Shown here in pieces: positions 1 through 10,035 of a stretch of DNA of 64,000 bases. A program made the position numbers and the translations under genes. Location of the stretch: assembly GCF_000264995.1 (NCBI RefSeq), contig NW_006767442.1, positions 74,246 through 138,245 of the forward strand, read 5' to 3'. Numbering within the stretch: the first letter of the stretch is position 1; each line of letters starts with the position of its first letter. The notes beneath the pieces are model-generated. The model was not told the origin of the DNA. It did not search any database and saw only the letters and a program-made list of their open reading frames with translations. Origin of the DNA: Punctularia strigosozonata HHB-11173 SS5 (taxonomy: Eukaryota; Basidiomycota; Agaricomycetes; Corticiales; Punctulariaceae).

Positions 1-338
1 GATCGGTTTCTGGCCATCTGGAAGAAATATGCAAGTGTTTCCCAGTATGCCTCATGCGGTTCACGAGCAGGCACATCCACACTTGACGGATCCTCGTTCA
101 CGGATTCCAAATGGGACTCTGGCATAGCCGTGGCATTGGGCGGGATCTGGCGCCATATACCCCCTATGGCAAGGGCTGTCTGCGCGAAGAAAAAGAAGGT
201 GACTACATACACCTGTGGCATCAATCCTTCATCCATAGCCGGAAACAAAGACTCACGGTAGACCAGCATGACAGTGACAACATGTCTATCAGAGAATCTT
301 CCGCGGACAAGAAACATTCCTGAGAGGTACACGGACAA
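1..338 (-). CDS. Unknown protein fragment with one hydrophobic segment, open at the left edge
   Basis: One minus-strand frame stays open for about 112 codons from 338 to the window edge. It contains a hydrophobic stretch (VVTFFFFAQTALAIGGIW) followed by a polar, acidic tail, as in the last helix and cytoplasmic tail of a membrane protein. I recognise no family. Base composition is ordinary and no start codon or splice sites could be fixed. It may be an internal or 3' exon of a gene continuing left of the window, or chance. Confidence 0.25.
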   Translation of the reverse strand, partial: MSVYLSGMFLVRGRFSDRHVVTVMLVYRESLFPAMDEGLMPQVYVVTFFFFAQTALAIGGIWRQIPPNATAMPESHLESVNEDPSSVDVPAREPHEAYWETLAYFFQMARNR

Positions 339-1487
339 TCAGCACACGACCGTGGGCTCGTCAAACGATCTAACCTCTAAATAGTATTCCCCAAAATGCA
401 AGCTCTATGACAATCGAAACGGCATTAACCCTTCGATGACCCCAAATGGAGCACCTGAAGGGATTGTCAGTCAGCCGTCAACTCTAGCGGGAGAGATGTG
501 CTTGCATTTGCGAGGCGAACAGAGAGCTCGATATTCCCCAGGATATAGACGCAGCGATCTCAGCCGCATAAGTTAAGTTCTGTGACCATGAGACATGCGA
601 TGAAAGATGCAGAAGCTGACATGCTCACCGGGAGTTGGACGAGAGCCGCCGAGTCGATCACCCCGACGAGAGTTACGATCGAAAGGACGGTAGCACATCG
701 AGAGGCGATGTACATAATAGTACCATAGCGACATCCGCGTGAGTTGAGTGCGAGGTCCAGAAGGAACGAAGGCGATCGAGCAAGTTCCCATCTGGCGCTA
801 GCATCAGATGGTCGAAATCATAGCACCAATGATGGAGTGACGGACATGTAAAATCCAGAGACGAGATGTATAGCAAAAGAATAGTCATCTGAAGACAATC
901 AGCCAGAGTTCATCTTTGGTTCAACCAGAAGGCGTCGTGTTGCGTACCGCTTGGTAGAGGCCCCGCGTTGGACGTAATTGCACGCACCGCATGCTCCATG
1001 AGACGGCAATAGTACTAGCGGACTGTGGTCGCCCCGTAGTCGGGTGATGGTGGTGGAGTTTCCAACGAGCAAGAATGGAAAGAAAGAACGGAGGTGCATC
1101 GTTGGCCAAATCGACGTAGTACGCGTTCTGGCGAATGCCGTTGTGTCGCCTTCGGTGCCGGCTTCGGTTACTCATGTAGCCCCGGTAATTTAACCTTCGT
1201 TGGCAAGTGACATAATCAACCCCCCCGATTGAATCGGAGATGGAGAGAAACGCGGGCACAATCACAACGGTAATGTTACATAGCACTCTATGAAGACATG
1301 ACCGCTAATCGAATCAGGTCGCGGTTCGTCCGGTTGAACTCGCGATCTGCAGCATCGCCTTCCAGTTCAAACGGTGCTAGGTGCTTAGCTGCCTTGGAAA
1401 ACTGACGGTTGATTACTGTAGTTTTACGACCTTATGTTCGTCCCCTGTCCCCATGGCTTCATCGTCTATCGCAATATATGATTGACG
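339..1487. other. Unresolved stretch with short coding-like pieces
   Basis: No complete gene could be built here. On the minus strand there are short coding-like pieces, for example a frame ending at about 1286 that includes APFELEGDAADREFNRTNRD, and a hydrophobic piece near 600-750 containing IMYIASRCATVLSIVTLVGV. They do not join into a recognisable protein. In particular, none of the P450 landmarks expected downstream of the P450 piece at 3065-3700 (I-helix, ExxR, haem Cys loop) is visible. The stretch is probably a rearranged or decayed host locus. Confidence 0.3.
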
Positions 1488-1489
1488 TA

Positions 1490-1514
1490 CTGTGGCGAAA
1501 ATAAGTATTGCCCA
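1490..1514 (+). repeat. Left terminal inverted repeat of the Tc1 element
   Basis: 25 bp, a perfect reverse complement of 3038-3062. It begins CTGTGGCG directly after the TA at 1488-1489. Confidence 0.95.
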
Positions 1515-1796
1515 CCCCCTCCTTGGCAACCTTTGGCAGTTGCTGCTCCTCCAGGGGTGGGCAAAATTTTGAGATTACGTGCATAAATAAAGCTCACAAG
1601 GTGCACATTACAGTAGTATACGCTGTCGTAAGTTTGCTTGGAGTTTTCGCTGACAACAGCTGGGAGCACACGATCACGCTTACATAATGGCCGCGTCGAG
1701 TGTACGCGTTGCGCACTCCTTGAGCAACGAACATCCCACACATTTGCACAATCCACACTGTACATTGTTTCTATCGGTCATATATCACGGCTCCTC

Positions 1797-2816
1797 ATGG
1801 CAAAATACACCACACCCACCACAAAGGCCCGAATTGTCACGAGCATCGAGCTGGGACTGTCTCCAAAGACAGTGGCACGCTTGGTGGGTCGTGACCGGCG
1901 CACAGTCCAACGTGTCTATCAGAAATACCACGTTACACGAGACTTCTATCATATTTCACCGAAACCTGGACGTCCACGAAAGTTTTCGGACCGCGACGCG
2001 CGTGTAGCAGCTTGGATGATACGGTCTGGCAGGGCTCATACTGGAACGGAGGTGCAGCAGGCCGCCTTCAAGTCCGTTACCCCACAACTAGTCCGTGCCT
2101 ATCTGACGGCACAAGGCCTCCCTGGACGTAGACGCCGCCGAAAGTTTGTCCTTACTCCAGATCACAAGAAACGGCGACTTGTTTGGGCACATGAACATGA
2201 GAAATGGACGGTACCTGAATGGGAGCGCGTAGTTTTCTCAGATGAGTTCAGAATCAACCGGTGGGGCTCGGACGGGATGCAGTACTGTAGGAGGGGCATA
2301 GGCGAAGAGTTTGATGACAAGAATGTGGATCCGGAGTTGAAGCATGGAGGCGGGTCAATAATGGTATGGGGATGCATCACAAGTCGAGGGTATGGGAGGC
2401 TTCACCAAGTGGAAGGGAAGATGAATGCGGACCAATACGTCAATATCCTGGAAGAATCACTCTTAGGCACCCTGCACGACCATCAACTCACGCCGTCTGA
2501 TATTCTCTTCATGCACGACAACGATCCAAAGCATACTGCAAAGCTCACCTCACGGTGGCTTTCATCTCAGAACTTCGCTGTCATGCAATGGCCGGCCAAT
2601 AGTCCAGACATGAACTGCATAGAACATGTCTGGCATCACATCAAGACCCGTGTTGGAGCCCTTCGTCCTCGTCCGCGCAATCTGGATGAGTTGTGGGAGG
2701 CCGTGCAGTCAGAGTGGAAGAAGTTGGATATGGAGTTTCTGGAATCTTTGTACGAGAGTATGCCTCGTCGTATCCATGCTCTGAAGGATGCAAAGGGGTC
2801 ATATACTAAGTACTAG
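1797..2816 (+). CDS. Tc1-family transposase, 339 aa, apparently intact
   Basis: It would cut and paste the element at TA sites. Starting at the ATG at 1797, the protein is 339 aa, the usual Tc1 length; the frame is open further upstream, but a start there would add 53 unrelated residues. Order: N-terminal paired helix-turn-helix DNA-binding region (about residues 10-115) with a GRPR hinge motif at 58-61, then the DDE nuclease core. Catalytic residues read as D149 (VVFSDEF), D241 (HDNDPKH) and E276 (NCIEHVW). The spacing D241-E276 is 34 residues, so the class is DD34E. A basic run at 110-116 could serve nuclear entry. No stop or frameshift interrupts the frame, so activity is plausible but not shown. 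Confidence 0.95.
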   Translation: MAKYTTPTTKARIVTSIELGLSPKTVARLVGRDRRTVQRVYQKYHVTRDFYHISPKPGRPRKFSDRDARVAAWMIRSGRAHTGTEVQQAAFKSVTPQLVRAYLTAQGLPGRRRRRKFVLTPDHKKRRLVWAHEHEKWTVPEWERVVFSDEFRINRWGSDGMQYCRRGIGEEFDDKNVDPELKHGGGSIMVWGCITSRGYGRLHQVEGKMNADQYVNILEESLLGTLHDHQLTPSDILFMHDNDPKHTAKLTSRWLSSQNFAVMQWPANSPDMNCIEHVWHHIKTRVGALRPRPRNLDELWEAVQSEWKKLDMEFLESLYESMPRRIHALKDAKGSYTKY

Positions 2817-3037
2817 TGTCTACCTTGTCTTTGTAACGAAGAAATACATTCATTTGTGGTCACTCACATGGTGTGTCTGCTGTACCATCCTTGATGTTCC
2901 ATGAATTTCGCAGCTTATGCGCATGAGTCCGGTTTGCATACTATATCAGTGTAAAGTACATCCCTAGTATACAGTTCCATGATATAGATTTTGGTCATTT
3001 GTTGTCGTGTGGAAGCAGAACGTCGATGGTCGTGACA

Positions 3038-3062
3038 TGGGCAATACTTATTTTCGCCACAG
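3038..3062 (-). repeat. Right terminal inverted repeat of the Tc1 element
   Basis: 25 bp, a perfect reverse complement of 1490-1514. On the plus strand it ends CGCCACAG, followed by the TA at 3063-3064. Confidence 0.95.
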
Positions 3063-3064
3063 TA

Positions 3065-3700
3065 CTTCGGGGTCGTGAGCAAAGTCCCACATGAGTTGAG
3101 TGGCTTCGGCATGTTGCAATGGTCTGAATTTATTCATGTTCTCATTGTTCAAAAGCCGTGTAGCAGCCTTACGCATGTGTTTCCACTGTTCGTCGGCTAA
3201 GCGGGAAGGGATCAGCTTTCAGGTATCGAAGAATGCAGGTCAAATGTACCGCAATGACATGTCCCTGCAAGATTTCAGTCAGACGATGCCAACGTATAGG
3301 AGAAAATCACTAACCGAAGTTCATGTTATCAGGAGTGAGCATATCAGCTATGATGCTGAATGCGAGCTGTGAGCGACTCATAGCAACAACGGAAGTCGGG
3401 AACTGGTCAACTCACGACGCGGGGCGGCTCGCACTCGACAGACTTCTCTTCTCGATAATCTCTTCGACGGCGGTGGGCGAGTTTAGTATAATCATGGTTT
3501 GGTTCATGATCTTCAAGGAGAACACATCTCCGTATTCTTTCGCTGTAGAATACGTAGTCCAGCATGAGGTCACTCGATTTCCCAACCCGTCGACGTACCC
3601 AATCCCGAGAACCGAAAGTGCGGAAACTCGCGGGGGAAAATAGGCAGGTTACCAAGAATTGGGACAGTTGGAGGGCCTGGAATGTTAGCGTCAGAGTCAA
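3065..3700 (-). pseudogene. 5' part of a cytochrome P450 gene, cut off at the Tc1 insertion
   Basis: Minus-strand exons joined at GT-AG sites give the N-terminal third of a fungal P450: the proline hinge IPGPPTVPILGNLPIF, then KEYGDVFSLKIMNQTMIILN, SLSSASRP, IIADMLTPDNMNFG, and the helix C region with DEQWKHMRKAATRLL followed by HAEATQLMWDFAHDPE. The WxxxR-type motif (WKHMR) that contacts haem is present. The last exon ends at 3065, where the Tc1 copy begins, and no later P450 motif (I-helix Thr, ExxR, haem Cys loop) is found in the 1.49 kb beyond the transposon. The N-terminal membrane anchor upstream of 3700 is also unclear. The gene therefore looks truncated and non-functional, unless the missing half lies left of the window behind very long introns. 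Confidence 0.8.
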
Positions 3701-4400
3701 CTCCAGGTAACTGGTAGCCCCAGTGAAATCATGCTTGGAGGAAGGCCCTATCTCTCGAACCCAACTTCAAGAAGCGATAGACAGCATATGCAGATAAGGT
3801 GATCGAATGAGCAGTGCAACGTCATCGTCCGAGATTCGGGATACGCAGCGCGGTGCGGTAGTGCCTTGCGGTGATGCAACGGCGCTCGGTAGTCGAGTGT
3901 GCCCGAGTAATTTGCCCTCGTTCCAGGCTTGACGAGATTCTCCCACGTCGTACCTACGTACCACCCAGCACGATTGCTCTCATGGCCGCTGCAAAGATGG
4001 AAGCAGCTCACGAGCCTGAAAGTGGTCGAACACTACTTCGACTTCCTTGACTCACTAACGCAATGGAGGCCGTGATTTTCTTGTGCTGCGCGCTCGTGGG
4101 AACCCTAGAATTGAGGACGGGCAAGACCCTATTTCGTTGACCGATTGCTCCAGGAGCTTGGCCTCGCATTCTTCTCGGGACCGTTCGAGCAAGGTGAAGT
4201 GATTAGCATGAACATTCAAACTCGATTCGGAAAGGCAAGGTACAAAATGCTCCCTTACTCCAGGACATTCCGGGACATGTACCTCGTGAATGGAGTTCAG
4301 CGAGCGAGGTAGTGCACGTCGCATGCAATCGGTGGCATTCCGTTGGTTGTCATCGTTGTGCGTTTGTAAGGATGGGCGAGCTTCGATGGTGAACGAACTT
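3701..4400. other. Intergenic region or P450 leader, nothing certain
   Basis: Between the P450 proline hinge and the 3' end of the ABC gene. A P450 N-terminal anchor exon would be expected near 3750-4010 on the minus strand, and a short hydrophobic piece occurs there (HLICICCLSLL), but no clean join could be made. The 4060-4400 part shows no supported gene. Confidence 0.3.
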
Positions 4401-6395
4401 TCACAACTCGTCCACAACTCGTCCACGGCCCTCCTCCAGCCTGTATCTCCGTAGCCCCCTCTCCTGGTCCCAAGGTACTTCATCTTCCCAATGGCTGACC
4501 ACGACGACTGCCTGATTCTGTCCCACTCCATCGTCGCTGTTCAGATAACGTCTTGCCGCTGCAATCATTTTGCCATCCATGCCGCTCCATACCTCATCAA
4601 GGATGATGAGTTGCTGCCTGCCCACCAACGCACGCGCCAGTAATACGATGCTTTGCTCTCCTGAAGATAGATCCACGAATTCGCGTTTGGCGAAGGTCTG
4701 CGTAATAGGGTCCACCTCTCCACGAGCTGACAGGCGCGATGCTGTGTCTTGACCAGCGGAGGGCCACGAAGCGGGTCCCAAAGCTTCCAAGACTTCCCAT
4801 ACCCTCTTGACGCGCCAGTTCTCCTCATCCTCCCCCAGTAAGCCATCTTCGCGTGCATCCGTCCGGGTCGAGCGAGAGCCTACACCTTCCTCTCCAGCAC
4901 CGACGAAGGTGCCTTCGAAGCCTGTGGCCACAGCCTCCCAGACGGTCATGCCGCGTCGGCGCGGGAATGCGTTACCGAGCTCTGGTGATACCACACCGAC
5001 GAGGGTTTTCAGCGTCGCGGTCGGCAACTGGTGTCGCGGACGGGAGAATAGTTCGAGACGTCGATCGAGATCGGGTAGTGGGCGTTGCGTGTAAGACTGC
5101 GGGTGATCGCCAGTCAATAGAGACAGAAGAGTGGTCTTTCCTGAGCCTGCAGAGAGCACGTCAACTTGGTGCTGGTAGCGCGTATTGCGACCAACCATTG
5201 GAGCCTTGCAAATGCCATCGCTCGCCCGTTCGTATGGTCCAGTTGATATCCTTCAGTACCTACAAAAGTTCGGTGAGATGCACTCGTCCTTCGTCCGATG
5301 GGAGCGTACTAACATGTCTATCCTTGTAACTAACCCGAACGTTGCGCATTTGCACTACGATGTCGCCTGCCTGCGCCTCTCCGGATGATTTTTCGTTCTG
5401 GAGGCGATCGGCGTGCTCTGTATCCGTAGGTGTGTACGTCGCAGCTCTCTCCTGTGCGGAGACGTGTCCGTTTTCGACGCGTGCGACATGCGTAATCCAT
5501 TCCGGGAGCGGATCTTGACCCCGAAGTCCAAGGATCATGCGCGGTTCGTGCAAAGTATGCAAATTGTGGAGAAGGGAGAGCAGGAGGTCACGCGTAGAGA
5601 AGTCCAAACCAGCTAGGTGGCCTGTCAGTGCCGCATAACGACATGATGGGAACATGACCTTACTCAACGGTTCGTCGAGCAGCAGTAGCTCTGGGCGAGA
5701 GAGAATGGCTTGATAAATGCGGGCCTTCCTGGTTTGGCCATTGCTGAGGGCAATTAAGGGTAGGTCCAGTAGACGTGTGAGGTCGAGTTTGTCGAGCAGT
5801 TCGTGGTCGTGTTCCACGCCATCCTTGGCATTGGATGGGTCGTCGAAGAGGTGTTCGCGGAGTGTGACGCGGTCTTCCTCGCGTACGGCGCCGTATCGGG
5901 CGGTGTAGTCATAGAATCCTGAGCCGGAGGAATGGGGTCGGTGCGCGAAGGATACAAGGGAGACACAATTGTAGGGGTCCAGACCCCGCGCGGAGAACGC
6001 AGGGAATAATCCAAGCGGTGGGGGTGGAGGCGGGGACAGCCGTAGGTGTCCCCGCAGCGTCTATGCAGGAAGTGGTTCAGTTACAATTTGACCAGAAGGT
6101 CGTCCATGCGCACTTCGAGTAAGGTGGTCTTCTCTCCTGCCCCAGAGCCTACCACAGCCCAATTTTCCCCTTCATGCACCGTCCACTGTAAGCCTTCAAA
6201 TACCGGTGGTGCATTATTCGGTTGTCCGAAGCGGTAGACATTGCATTTCGGTATATATACAACAGGGCGCGAGTTGTCGGTAGAATCGAAACGCCTTTGT
6301 TCGCCTATTCTTCTTCTAGCTCGTGATAGAGCCGTAGCAGAGTATTGTGATGTGCATGACCAGCTCGAACGAACGGCAGACAGACGAAGTGACAT
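4401..6395 (-). CDS. Twin ATP-binding-cassette ATPase of the ModF / YDR061W type, probably mitochondrial
   Basis: A soluble protein with two ABC nucleotide-binding domains and no membrane segments. Exon 1 (6395-6114) starts with an Arg/Ser-rich, acid-poor leader resembling a mitochondrial presequence. Domain 1 has a Walker A region (GSGAGEKTTLLE), signature ALSNGQTRKARI and Walker B LLLLDEPL followed by the D-loop TGLDFSTRD. Domain 2 has Walker A GSNGSGKTTLLSLL, signature DLSSGEQ, Walker B QLIILDEVWSGMD and switch His in VVVSHWEDE. Introns include 5251-5313 and 5148-5195. The first Walker A has Glu where the family has the last Gly before Lys. Yeast YDR061W and bacterial ModF share the twin-ABC layout; the substrate or role is unknown. 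The next gene, RidA, is divergent. Confidence 0.88.
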
Positions 6396-6929
6396 CACAT
6401 AGAATAAGAATGTTTAGATGTCGGGCTTGTTCAATGGTCAGAACTCATCGGTTCTGTGACTAATAAGACCAGAATATGGTTCTGTGGAGCCAGATAGTCG
6501 AAGCACGGAGTAGGAGCAACTTGCCAGTAATGGTGTGGTGAGTGACTAGGGCATGGCTCTCGACGAGATCAACACTGGTACAGTACTGACAGATTTCAAC
6601 GCGGTGACTACTGAGCAGCCCTTTCTTGAACTTGAACCTGAACCTCCTTATTTCTCCTTGCTGCTGTGTCGGTCTCGTATGCCTGGGCTCGACATACGTG
6701 CAAAGACGGAGCAGAGCTTTATTTCATGCGAATTTCCAGAAGGGGCCTCGCACGATTTGAGATGCGCGAAATCACCTGGGCCGGCATCCTGCCGCAGGAT
6801 TGCGACATGATCAGATGGACGCATGCCGCCGCTGGGATCGGGATCTTATCTTTGTAGCTATAAGCTTCCAGGACTTAACCCTACGACTCCGAGCATTGGC
6901 GCCCCAACATCCACCGTTGACGAACCAAG
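6396..6929. promoter_or_regulatory. Shared upstream region of the ABC gene and RidA
   Basis: A 534-bp gap between two divergent start codons. No convincing ORF, repeat or TATA box was seen. It presumably carries both promoters. Confidence 0.4.
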
Positions 6930-7505
6930 ATGAGCACCAGGCAGATCGTCTTCACTGAGGATGCCAATCCCCCGCTGCCCATATACTGTACGTTCATCTG
7001 TCTCTGCGAAGCATACCATACTGAATACGCCTTCTCCCACAGCTCAGGCAGTCAAGTCAAAAGGCCACGTCTTCCTGTCAGGGAACATCGGATGCGATGC
7101 GAACCTGAAGCTCGCCGACGGCGGTGTCCAAGGGCAGACTGCACGTGCAAACAAACTTAATTATCCATGTCGCTGATCATCCTACTTCGTTCAGAAAGCG
7201 GCCTTGGAAAACATCATCAAGGTCTTGAAGGCTTCAGGAGTAACCCTGGACGACGTCGTCAAGGTCAACATTTACCTGACCAACCTCGCGCGCGACTTCG
7301 TGCCCATGAATGAGGTCTACGCCCAGGTATGCTGCTCATAAACTATCAGCGCACGATCGTCCTGTTGGTCTCACGTACCGCCCTACCCGTGTCCCAGTAT
7401 TGGAAGCCGGGACAGTTCCCGGCTCGAACTTGCATTGGAGTGGCGGCCCTGCCGTTGAACGCCGACGTCGAGATCGAGCTCGTCGCTGCGCTCCCTGAAG
7501 CGTGA
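6930..7505 (+). CDS. RidA / YjgF / UK114 family enamine-imine deaminase, 133 aa
   Basis: RidA proteins hydrolyse reactive 2-aminoacrylate and related imines formed by PLP enzymes; fungal members act in the cytosol or mitochondria. Four exons (6930-6987, 7043-7146, 7195-7326, 7398-7505) sum to 402 nt and give a full-length 133-aa protein. Family motifs are in order: YSQAVKSKGHVFLSGNI, QTARKAALENIIKVLKASG, VVKVNIYL, FVPMNEVYAQYW, PARTCIGVAALP and VEIELVAALPEA. The Arg of PARTC, which binds the substrate carboxylate, is present. Intron 2 keeps the frame only if it starts with GC (donor GT|GCAAAC at 7147) and ends TTCAG at 7194, so it appears to be a GC-AG intron. Short length and motif match make the call firm. 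Confidence 0.93.
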
Positions 7506-7883
7506 GTGACCGTAAAAGTATGTCGTCGGCAATCGATGTCGTGCGGCGGCAGTCAAATACCGTCATATGGAAACGCGGATGTATTTGTACGCTAGGACAG
7601 AGAAAGATACAACGGTATGCATAAGGCTAGACAGGACGGAAGCATGATGAGAAAGCATAACGAGGAAAGCATGTGATGGCGGAGGGCATAGGCGCATGAA
7701 CAGCGAGCGAGAGCAAGGGACAGCATATGATAGCAACACGAGAGTGCTGAGAGCATGTGCGAGTCGAAAGACGAGAGCGGGATGCAGGAAAGCTGGAACA
7801 ATGTGTACACGGGGGAAAACTGCTGGAGGAGACGACGTTCTGGACAGATCGCGTAGGGGACGCGTCTGTGGTGGACGCAACAC
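7506..7883. other. 3' region between RidA and the next minus-strand gene; purine-rich stretch
   Basis: The plus strand between about 7600 and 7800 is rich in GA and carries many GCATRW-like words, so both strands show accidental open frames. It is most simply the 3' UTR of the minus-strand gene ending at 7884. No gene is supported. Confidence 0.4.
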
Positions 7884-8924
7884 TCAACGGCGGAGCGTCA
7901 AGTACTGCGTGGATGCGGCTGTCGCGTTTAACGACGAAGCCGCGGCAGCAGAGTCGGGTGCAGAAGGGGCCCAAATTGGCTGCAGGGTGCCGGCGAATGA
8001 AGGCCCCGGGCAGAAACGTCGGCCTTCGTAATATTCCCACATCTCTTCAATGCTGCGCATGAATGCAACCCCCCATTCGTACTGATGCAGATAAAAGAGG
8101 GCGAAGGCAGCGAGGAGGAGTGTGCATAACGCAGTGACGGCTCGTCGCGCGACGGCTCGTGTATAGTCGCGGATCCACGCGCGTATTGCCCTACGGCGTT
8201 CACGCCAGTAAAGGTCCTCTTCTGAAGGAAATTCGAGAAAGTATAGCTGTTCGCCATAGACGAGGAGGTTCCGCACCGCAATTGGAGAGAGTCGGTCTGG
8301 GTCTGCGCTCTCGAACACTTCTTCCTTATGTTGATCCCAAACCTGGATCACGTATTAGTACGGAACAGAACGAGAAAGGGTGCATTCGTACGTAGATGTT
8401 GTCGAGGTTCCATAACTTCTGAACCCGACGCAGGTCAAGGCCGCCGTCTGGGTCTAGAGGTATCACTGCATCTGCCCATGCCTCGTTCTTGTCCCAAACT
8501 TTGGTTCGGTAACCCATGGCTTCGCTGGATAACCAAAAAACGTGGATGCAGCCACTGGAGGATGGGCAGTTCAACGTCCCGCCGCCATGAACACGAAGGA
8601 CTTGACTCACGGTTGCTTGACGCGTTCCGTAACGAGGGGATTTATGCGCAGCCGCCGACGCCGTTCGACAACCTCGACGAGGAATTCCTCGGGCGTCTTG
8701 CGGAAGAGGAAGAAAGGGTCAAACTCGCGAAACGCGCCTCTCCCGTGGCCGTTAAGAAGCTCCGCATCCTTTTCTTGGACGATCGTTTGGACGTTGGCAG
8801 CGCTGGCCGTATTCAGGTGGCCGACGGAGCTGGTGGCGTCGTCCCAAGGCTTGGGCGGGTTGCGCACCGCGATTTGATTGCGCTCCTTCGCAAGGATGTA
8901 CCGAGCCGGGCGAAGTGTCGCCAT
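7884..8924 (-). CDS. Unknown membrane-anchored protein
   Basis: Three exons join in frame: exon 1 8924-8611, an intron 8610-8555, exon 2 from 8554 to the GTACGA donor after NLDNIY, then the last exon from VWDQHKEEV to the stop at 7884. Exon 1 includes REFDPFFLFRKTPEEFLVEV; exon 2 includes GCIHVFWLSSEAMGYRTKVW and DLRRVQKLWNLDNIY. A single transmembrane helix (AVTALCTLLLAAFALFYLHQ) is followed by about 70 residues with WEYYEGRRF. The many Arg residues before the helix (WRERRRAIRAWIRDYTRAVARR) suggest that the N-terminal part faces the cytosol. I recognise no family. The ATG at 8924 was chosen because the frame looks protein-like from there; the frame is open further upstream to about 9240. Confidence 0.6.
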
Positions 8925-10035
8925 CTGGAGTGATGGGGTACAGGGTGAGTCAGTTGTGAAAGGGCAAAGTTGTCCATGTGGTTTTATCCAGAGGGTTGTT
9001 GTGCCTCGAGCGCCCGTTACGAGCTGAAGTACAAGGTAGCAGAGGCAAAGTTGACGTCGAAGAGTGATCCATTCTTCTAGCAAAACGTGGAATATAAGAG
9101 CATCGGCTATAGTCAGCAAATGCCGAAACCCGAGTCGATCGTGGAGCGTAATCCGGCTTCGGAGAGACGATACCAATATATCCGGGACTGGTTCGTGTTG
9201 CGAGGCCAACTGCGCATACAGTACACGATGAGTGCTGCACAAGGGTCTAGTAAGGCTGCATCAGGCGGCATGCGCCTTGTATTCCTGTGACCGACATCCG
9301 AGTACAAGGCCGCAGCTTCCCGATGGAGAACAACGTCGACTTGCGGAGCTACCGACTATCGTTGAATCAGTTGAGCCTCGAGATGTGCGGGGAGCCAGAT
9401 CCAGCTAGTGGCCTCGGATACCGTGAACGGTGAATACATGCAAATAGGACTGGTCCAGATACTAGGAGACTAAGGTCTAACTCGAAGCATTTCCCTGGGA
9501 AAGATGTGAGAACCGGCACGTGAGCGGGTAGGTTGTCCTTGTCACGGCGCTGAAGATTCGAATTCGGGGACGATTGCGAAAACATGCAGCAGTACAGATA
9601 TTGAGGGCAACCCTTGCGTACAGGGTCCAAGGTTGCGCGCCCTCTTGTAGGAAACGCTGGACAATGGGCAAAGAGGACAATGGAACGGGCAAATGCCGGA
9701 ATACCCAAACCGGAAGTTGTCTCCCACGGCTACAGTGAACTCGGCACGTCTGCTGCAACAGCACCCAATTCATCGTCTCTCACCGTTGAGCTGATGTTTG
9801 TCGAACTTGAAGCTTGAAGCTTGAAGCCTGGCGCAAGCCTCCGGCGTATTATTGACCAACATGGACGTGATCTGGCCTAAATGTCAATTGCTCGTGTCGT
9901 GCCTTGTACCTGAATCTATGCGGAGTTGGGAGGCTCATAGGAGGCCCATAACTTTACGAACGATGCCTGTTTGACGCATTCCTGCTTTTGTCTACAGTCT
10001 ACCTTGTATCCTCTACACAAGCCGGGGAAAACGGG
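8925..10035. other. Gene-poor stretch
   Basis: No supported gene in 1.1 kb. Short frames on both strands lack family motifs and plausible splice joins. A triple CTTGAAG repeat lies near 9806-9827. It holds the upstream regions of the flanking divergent genes. Confidence 0.4.

Larger units (their letters stand above)
1490..3062 (+). mobile_element. Complete Tc1/mariner-type DNA transposon (DD34E), TA target duplication
   Basis: A 1573-bp element bounded by perfect 25-bp inverted repeats (outer bases CTGTGGCGAAAATAAGTATT; left 1490-1514, right 3038-3062). TA dinucleotides at 1488-1489 and 3063-3064 are the expected Tc1 target duplication. Inside is one uninterrupted transposase frame on the plus strand. 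With identical TIRs, intact TA sites and an intact frame, the copy looks young and could be autonomous. It sits at the broken end of a minus-strand cytochrome P450 exon, in what looks like the 5' splice site of an intron. Confidence 0.95.

Noticed and set aside
339-1487. Second half of the P450 gene
   Set aside because: No I-helix, ExxR or haem-binding motif in any minus-strand frame.
7590-7883. Overlapping minus-strand ORFs rich in Leu, Ser and Cys
   Set aside because: They arise from a purine-rich strand with repeated GCAT words and lack a start context, splice sites or family motif.
9806-9827. CTTGAAG triple repeat
   Set aside because: A short simple repeat with no sign of function.
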